Shown here piece after piece: positions 57,776 to 64,000 of a stretch of 64,000 bases of DNA. The notes under the pieces were generated by a model. That model was not told the DNA's origin. It searched no databases and saw only the letters and a list, made by a program, of their open reading frames with translations. The first letter of the stretch is position 1. Each line of letters begins with the position of its first letter. The position numbers and the translations under genes are program-made. Source of the stretch: Peribolospora baueri (lineage: Eukaryota; Basidiomycota; Peribolosporomycetes; Peribolosporales; Peribolosporaceae); the NCBI GenBank assembly GCA_029717555.1, contig JAMDHS010000017.1:124001-188000 (forward strand), written 5' to 3'.

Positions 57776-59337
57776 ATGGGCAAGTTCTATGACGGTGAGA
57801 GCCTACCCTCTGGTCCTGATTCCTATGGGTCACGGTGACACCGTCGGAGGTCCGAATATGCTAGTCTCATAGCGCACACCTTTGCGACGATAAAGATCAC
57901 GACAATACGAAAAAACCGAACATGCGACACTGACTTGAACGACAGCGCTCCCTCCCTCTTGATCTCCCTTCCGGGACTTCGTAGAAATTCCCGAGCACTA
58001 CATCAGTTGGATCCAGAAGCAGAAGGTGGGCGAGCTTGCCCCCTCTTCCTCCATGGCGGTGCGCGCCAATAGACGACCGAGCGGAGCGCTCGACCGTATG
58101 TGCTGTGCTTACCTCCTCCCTTCTCTGCTCCAGCTCTTCTGGGTCTCCACTGCTCCCCTCTCTGGTTCGGGACACGTGAACTGTAGCCCCAAATCCGCCG
58201 ATGGAGCTTTTGTCGTCGTCGATCAGAACCATGTTCGCTATGTCGACTTCACCGGCTCGGGTGCGTCGAGTCGAGTTGGCCTTTCCAAATGGGATCAGAG
58301 GTCCGATCAAACGCGACAAGACCAGTCTACGAGCTGTGGTGGAGATATGTCGGTCTGATGTCGGTCACTTCCCTCCTCCCTTTTACTTCCACACCCTCTT
58401 CTATTTTATCGATGATCTTCCACAGGCAATGAGACGATCTCTCACCTCTATGAGCCAGGCAACGGGCGCATCACGATCACTTTCTGCGCCTTCGAGGGAG
58501 CTCCTCTGATTTTGAGGCTTTTCGGAAAAGGTGGGTTGGGGACCGAGCGTCATCTGACCGAGTCGTCCATTTCGTCGTGTCTTCGTCCTTTTTCGTGCAC
58601 AGGTACGGTCACCGAGCGCCTCCTCACCAACGCTACTACCTTTGCATCCTACCTGCCGCCCTCCGCAACCGCAATCCCGCCGGGCACGCGCGCCGTGATC
58701 GACGTCAAGGTGCACAAAGTGGGCTCCTCGTGCGGGTTTAGTGTGCCACTGTACAACTACGTGGGCGAGAGGGACACTCTATTGCAGTGGGCTAAGAAGA
58801 AAGAAGCGGCGCCGTTAGAGAAGGAAGAGGAGCATAGAAAGGAGGGGAGTGGGCCGGAGGAGCCCAAGGCGGAAGAAGGGAATGGAAAGTTAATACGTAT
58901 GGAGAAGGGCCAGAAGAGGCCAGCAAGGAACAAGCTGGAGGAATACTGGGCTAAGAGTGAGTCGTCGGTGGGTCCTCGCTCTCGTTGAGCGCTCTGTTCT
59001 ACTGGGGAGGTTGTGTTGGAGACTTTTTCAAATGGCTCTTCTTACGCTCTCTTCCCCCCCCTTTCTTCATGACACTGGTTCTCACGATAAATCACGCGCC
59101 CCTGCGACTCGCTCGCCAGCGAACGCGACAAGCTTAGACGGTCTCCCCGGCCTCAAGATGGTCTCGCGCGCAAATAAAGGAGACGTGCTGCATCTTTCGC
59201 AGATAGCCGACCACGTCGGCCTCCTGTCTATGCTCCTCGCCGCGTTCGTCCTCGGCGCCGCCGTCAGCGGAGTCGCCATTCTGATCGTCGCGCGTGATTC
59301 CGTCGGCGCATTGAGAGCACGAGCTGAGCTGCGATGA
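57776..59337 (+). CDS. PNPOx-like FMN-binding protein with C-terminal membrane segment
   Basis: Six exons (57776-57794, 57985-58025, 58134-58260, 58426-58530, 58603-58956, 59120-59337) give 287 residues; the first coding exon has only 19 nt. The sequence follows the fungal pyridoxamine-5'-phosphate-oxidase-like family: EIPEHYISWIQKQKLFWVST, APLSGSGHVNCSPKS, HVRYVDFTGSGNETISHL, GRITITFCAFEGAPLILRLF. Residues about 165-225 are Lys/Glu-rich. The C-terminus adds a hydrophobic helix (LLSMLLAAFVLGAAVSGVAI) that would anchor it in a membrane. Members bind FMN and are usually of unknown substrate. The acceptor at 59119 is the best fit but one of a few possible. Confidence 0.88.
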
Positions 59338-59472
59338 TCCGACCTTGTTCTCCGGCGTAACTACATTGTCTGGTCGCTCCCCTGTCCCGTGCGCGCGTCA
59401 GTCTGTCTGCATGTCCCTATTCTCGATGGAGGTCGTAAAATTCTCGGCATCTGATAAGAAACGAGGATCGCA

Positions 59473-62400
59473 ATGCAAGATCGAGCCGTGTCCGCCGTCG
59501 TCGCATCGGCAGCCATCCGCACGCGCATCTTCTTCGCCGCAGCTTCGATCACTTGCCGTTCCAGTCATCCTCCGCTCACCATCCCCAGCTCCTCTTCATC
59601 ACCCCCACCCCCACCCGTCATCCCTCCTCCTTCGATTCTCTCATGCCCAACCGAGATGCAAAGAACGGCGGTAACAGCAGCGGCAGCACGTCCTCGGTGC
59701 TCAGGGCGCCCTCGATCGAGCTCCTCATCTGGCCCATCGCCCTTCCTCCACCGTCCGGCTCCCCACCGCTCCCCCACTATCCGCCCGCCGCTCTCCTTCC
59801 CTTCTTTCCCTAGGCTCGACAGCTCCTCCTCGTCGACTCTAACGTCCGCTCCCAATGCGTCCTTGACGGCGGCCTCAAAGCCCTTTACGCAATTTTGCCC
59901 TCTCTCCACCTCCGCCTTTCCTGCTCGCACGCCCGTCTCTTCCGGCTCCGGCCCTGCCCAGGGACACGGACGCAAAGGCTATTCGGACGGAGCAGAGCTG
60001 GGACGCCACTTCTATCTCAACAAACAGCTGGAGGCCTGGGCTAGCCGACCCGCTAATAGGATGACGTTGAGGCAGCTGGTGTTTTTTGGCAAGACGGTCG
60101 TCCGGGACCGCGAGAGGCTTTTGAAGGTACGTTTGTCCGAGCCCGGCGGGCGGGGCGGGTTCAGAAAGAACGGAAACGAGCTCACGGCGTCTCGTTGACC
60201 TTCTACGGGATTGTGGCCCTCCCAGAGCGCAAATTACGTGAGTGTCGCGCCTCGCCTAGGAGACGCTACCCTCGTCAAGGATATCTCGTCCTCTTCCCCG
60301 ATTGGCCCCAGCTGACAGTGCTCGTCCCCTGGCTCTCGCCTCTGCGATCTTTCATGTTACCTGCGACGTAGGTCCGTCAAGAACTGCCGATACGCATAGC
60401 GCATCGCATTCGAGAGCTGCAAGCGCTTCCTTTTGTGGTGATGACCAACTCTCACATGGAGGATGTGTACAATGTGAGCGCGCGGAAGGTCCTCTCTTAA
60501 CGACGAGTTCAAAGGTTCGGATCGCCTGATGCAATCCTCGTTCCCGATCCATTCTTCTAATCGGCCCCTCGCGCAGAAATATTGGCGAGCATTCGAGCTG
60601 TAAGTGGTGTCCCATCAGTTAAATAAAGGCAGCAGCGGAGTCGTATCCTATCTCACGATTGCCACGATCCGCTGAACAGTCCCGCTTTCGATCCCTTTTC
60701 TCATTTCGATGGATCCAGCCTCCGCCGTTTTCCTCCTGTGAACACGTTCGAGGACAACGATCGGTTTTGCGCCTTTGTCAAGAGCTTACTCGAGGAACAG
60801 TGAGCGCCCCGGGCGGCCTGTCAGTTTCGCGGTTTGGCTAGCGCACACGTTCCTGACCATGTGGCCGTACATCCTTCCCTCCTCCAGCCTGACAGTCATC
60901 CCCTCCCTTGCGCTCGGCATCGTAGAATCGGCGCACCATCTTCCAGCGACTCAACTCGATCGGTTCATGACGTCGATGCTCCGCTCGCGCATCTCCCGCC
61001 GCGTCCTCGCAGAGCAACACATCGCCCTCTCCGAGGCGCTCGACGACCCTTTCCATTTCCCCGCCTCCGGGGAGGGCAACGAAGGCGAGCGGGTTGGGAT
61101 CGTTTACACGCATTTGAGCGCGTACAGCGTTGTCAGCAAAGGAGCTCGGCTGCTGAGGACCATGCTCATCGGAAGGCTGGTGAGAGGAGAGGAAGGGGAC
61201 GTGGGAGCGTTGCCGAGCGAGGAGGAAGCCGGGCGGTATGTGCCGTGTGTGGAGATCGACGGCGATCTCGATGCGCGGTTCGCATACATTCCGGAGCATC
61301 TGGTGAGCACTGGACGTCTCCGACGACGATGCCTACGTTCATTTGGAAACAGCATTTATCATTTCCCGCGCCGTTCTCTTTCACAGGAATACATCACGTT
61401 CGAGATCCTCAAAAACGCCATGCGAGCGACGATGAGACACCATCGCCGCTCTTCACTACAAAAGGAAAGTCAAGAGGGCCAGCCGCCGGCGGAGTGTCCT
61501 CCAATCAAGGTGACCATCGTCGAAGGTCCGCCAACATCAGACCTTATCATCCGCGTGTCCGACCAAGGTGGCGGCTTCCCCGATGCGGAGAGTCTCGCAC
61601 ATGATGCTACTCATCCAGACGCAAGCTCGGGCGTGGACACATTCCATACAGTTGGCGAGGCGGCCCTCTCGAACCCTTCCATGTACACGCCCCAATCTCT
61701 CGTTCCCGAGGGTCACCCTCGTATGCCTCCGGTGCCGCCCCGACGATCCCACGCGTCAATCAGCTCCTCCGCTCTGACTCTCTCTCGAGACCCCCTAGCC
61801 GATGTCCTCTGCTCCTTCTCTTGCGTCGGACGACGACTCAGCCAATCACCAGACCCGCGTTCCCACGTGGCAGAGGTCGGCCCAGACGGCAGCTCTGCGC
61901 CCTTGCCTCCACATCGAACCATGTCCGAGGCCACGTTAGCCGGTGTGTCCAGCGCGGTGACGAGACCAGACGACGGACTCGAGGCCCTGCGCTCTGTGCG
62001 CTCCTTTAAAGGCACCGTCGAAGAGCAGCTGTTGCCCTCACCGATGTCCAACGGTATCGGAGAAGACCCGACAAACCCCGACCACACCACAATCACCGCA
62101 GATGATTTGAATCGGCCGGAAAGTGAACATGGCTCGCTTTCCACCACCTCAAGGGACATCATCGACCCAGCTGCGGGGAAGGCAAAGCGACAGCGGACTC
62201 GCTTGCCGAGGTCGGACGAAGGCACGGGGGCTGCGGCGCTACAGATGGAGACGGGGCTCGGGTTGGTGAGTGCGGTCGCCGGCTACTTTTTGGGCCTGGT
62301 TAAGGCTATCCTATCGTCGAGTGCAGACCTGTTCATCGTACGATTGTTCCCTGCACGTTCTTCTTGTTCTCCCCGCTACTACGCTGACTCCGTTTTGGCC

Positions 62401-62832
62401 TACCTTAACGGTTGAACCCCTTTCGTCCCCTCAGCCGATGAGCAAAGTCTATGCAGAGTTCTTCGGAGGCTCACTCACTTTCAAGTCACTCGACGGGTAT
62501 GGGTCGGACGTGTATATCAGTGAGTAGCGCGCGCCGTTCTTCCGCTATCGTGTCGCCTTTTCCTTCGAGGGAAGTTTCGTGCCGCTTTCACCGAAGCTCA
62601 AGCCGCCCATCTCGTTGTTCTGTGTTCCTTTTGTTCCTCGTCGATCGCCAACATCGTCAGGGATACCCAAGGTGCGCGATGACGGCGAGGCGCTATAGAT
62701 AGCCTCTTCCAGCTCTTCCTCTCCTTCCTCCCTCTTATCCTCATTTAACGGCCCACGTAGCACGTCTCTTACACCTTCTCGATACGTAACGTCCTTCAGC
62801 TCGGCACCAACAAGGAAGAGATCGAACTCTAG
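59473..62832 (+). CDS. Mitochondrial pyruvate dehydrogenase kinase family
   Basis: Ten exons (59473-60126, 60226-60237, 60372-60473, 60577-60599, 60719-60799, 60888-61302, 61387-62265, 62435-62519, 62661-62671, 62800-62832) give 764 residues. Starting at the ATG at 59656 gives 703 and an Arg/Ser-rich N-terminus suited to mitochondrial import. Kinase landmarks are SRPANRMTLRQLVFFG, SANYVRQELPIRIAHRIREL and LDRFMTSMLRSRISRRVLAE. The GHKL ATP site follows, with EILKNAMRATMRHH (N box), VSDQGGGFPDAES (G1), and GLGLPMSKVYAEFFGGSLTF with GYGSDVYIRIPKLG. Between G1 and G2 lies a Ser/Pro-rich insert of about 220 residues, far longer than usual. Exons of 12 nt (SANY) and 11 nt (RIPK) are required for the conserved sequence. 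These kinases inactivate the E1 subunit of the pyruvate or branched-chain complex. Confidence 0.93.
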
Positions 62833-63039
62833 GGTCCGTACAAGATTAGCGACTACCCCTCTCCTCACTCCTCACTCGCTTCGTGGGTCTGATTTATCAG
62901 AGATCATTGTCGTCTATCAACCCCTCTCCCGGTCCCTTCGTCCGACTGTAGAACGGCTTTGTACTAGCGTTAGATTTTTCTTCGTTGTCCCGGTCCCTCA
63001 TCACAGTGACGCTAGTTTCCTCTCTCGGCCTCTCAGCGG

Positions 63040-63935
63040 TTAGACTTTTGTGTCGTCCGCCGTGCCCGCGTCCCCATTCTCCAACGTCGCCGTCACGGCA
63101 GCCGTAGCCTTAAGATCGGCGATCTGCCTCCGAGCGTCCGCGGAAACTTCGACCGCCATGGTATCAGTGTCCGAGGAGGCGCCCTCCACCTGCAGATCGA
63201 TCTCAGCGGGATGCTTCGTTCCCCAAACACGCGTGGCTCGGATTGCGTTGACGCCGCTTGGACCAGGCATCCCTGTGCCTTTGGTTTGGGAACGGTACAC
63301 GATCTCTTTCAGTTCGCTGTAGAGTACCTGAAGTGAAAGACAGACTCGAAGGGCGCCTACTCACCCTTGTATTGCTGATCCGCGCTGTTCATCGTAGACA
63401 GCCTTTGGGAAGCAGAGCTCGTGTCGGTCTTGAGGACCTCGCGTAGGGCCATGGTAGCGTACGCGCTGGTGCCGAGCGTCATGCGGATCTGGAGGGCGAG
63501 GAACATGCCATTGGGCTCGCCCTTCGGCTGCGGCACGCCGAGCAGGCGATCCTCGTCGGACTGTGCTAGATCTACATCCGGGTCGGTATAGCGCATGAGC
63601 GTCCACGACAAAGAAGTGGGCCGGTGAATGATCTTGCGGTAGGAACCGACCAGCGCGTAGTCTCTGCGTTAAGGAAGATGCGTAGGTGTGAATCGAGTGA
63701 GGATATTTTCGACGTGGGGAGATCAAGAAGATGACCCACCTCTGCTTCGATGCTCCAATGTCGTTTGGCGCCAGCCCGTCCTCGGCCAGCATGGCCTTGT
63801 ACTTGTCGGAGAGCGGGCCTTCGGCATACTTGACCTGATGACCGGGAAGGGGCATGACAACGTCGAGCATGGTATACTTGCTCACATCCTCTTCCGTCAG
63901 GGTCTTGACCTTCCAGAATCGCTTGACGCCTTCAA
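63040..63935 (-). CDS. PUS7: PUS7/TruD pseudouridine synthase, C-terminal part
   Basis: The gene enters from the right edge. Exons 63740-63935 and 63365-63663 join in phase and encode the TruD C-terminal region: TMLDVVMPLPGHQVKY, YKAMLAEDGLAPNDIG, DYALVGSYRKIIHRPTSLSW, and LGTSAYATMALREVLKTDTS. Pus7 makes pseudouridine in tRNA, snRNA and other RNAs. The 3' end is uncertain. Reading on gives a stop at 63357. Alternatively, a GTAGGC donor just after 63361 and an acceptor at 63317 add an exon, 63040-63316, with an acidic Ala/Thr-rich tail ending DDTKV; coordinates follow that option. An intron upstream of 63935 (CAG acceptor) leads to exons outside the window. Confidence 0.85.
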
Positions 63936-64000
63936 CTGCAAGGCCGCAAGAGTGACAAGTCAGAATGACAAGACGACTGCACTATTCAAGACGAAACACC

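Noticed and set aside
1-64000. CRISPR array, prophage, bacterial operon or ribosomal RNA
   Set aside because: Spliced eukaryotic genes throughout; no regular spaced repeats or rRNA-like sequence seen.

Overview
The window is nuclear DNA of a GC-rich, intron-rich fungus. Almost every gene is cut by short GT-AG introns of about 40-170 nt, several exons are only 11-27 nt long, and the recognisable proteins (Med12/Srb8, Gdt1, Ost3, Erg27, Dph5, Pus7, cactin, an ankyrin-PH-ORD oxysterol-binding protein, a two-component-like mitochondrial kinase) are fungal housekeeping proteins. Gene style and the phenol hydroxylase suggest a basidiomycete yeast or smut relative; this is inference from gene content, not a taxonomic assignment. 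Most gene models were built by splicing exons by eye. Exon joins were checked for reading phase, so coordinates are usually exact, but no transcript evidence was available.

Layout. 1-2453 (-): a long open, disordered Ser/Pro/Ala-rich protein running off the left edge. 4132-5318 (-) LSM12 and 5652-8368 (+) cactin are divergent. 9249-10861 (+): unknown, possibly PH-like. 12206-14447 (-): seven-transmembrane protein with a charged tail and Cys-rich end. About 15480-16880: a broken Ty1/copia-type fossil with inverted terminal copies and a foldback. 18887-22383 (+): phenol 2-monooxygenase-type flavoprotein. 23652-28675 (-): oxysterol-binding protein. 29096-30704 (-): Gdt1 cation/proton exchanger. 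31231-35365 (+): large coiled-coil protein. 35625-37469 (-): LisH-WD40 protein, divergent from 37622-43511 (+) MED12. 43971-47169 (-): a protein whose N-terminal half resembles the XLF/XRCC4 fold. 47633-49136 (-) PHOSPHO-type phosphatase, divergent from 49374-50768 (+) DPH5. 51053-52479 (-) OST3, divergent from 52662-53906 (+) an OB-fold protein. 54348-56590 (-) ERG27, divergent from 57776-59337 (+) a PNPOx-like protein with a membrane tail. 59473-62832 (+): pyruvate dehydrogenase kinase type. 63040-63935 (-): PUS7, running off the right edge.

There is no biosynthetic cluster or defence island. Loose themes are sterol handling (oxysterol-binding protein and ERG27, both with CACGTG clusters upstream), RNA and translation factors (LSM12, cactin, DPH5, PUS7), ER/Golgi functions (OST3, GDT1) and possible DNA end-joining factors (XLF-like and OB-fold proteins, about 5.5 kb apart). 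The items most worth a second look are the XLF-like candidate, the CACGTG clusters, the micro-exons and very short or GC-AG introns, the NGHA tandem repeat in ERG27 and the foldback retroelement fossil.
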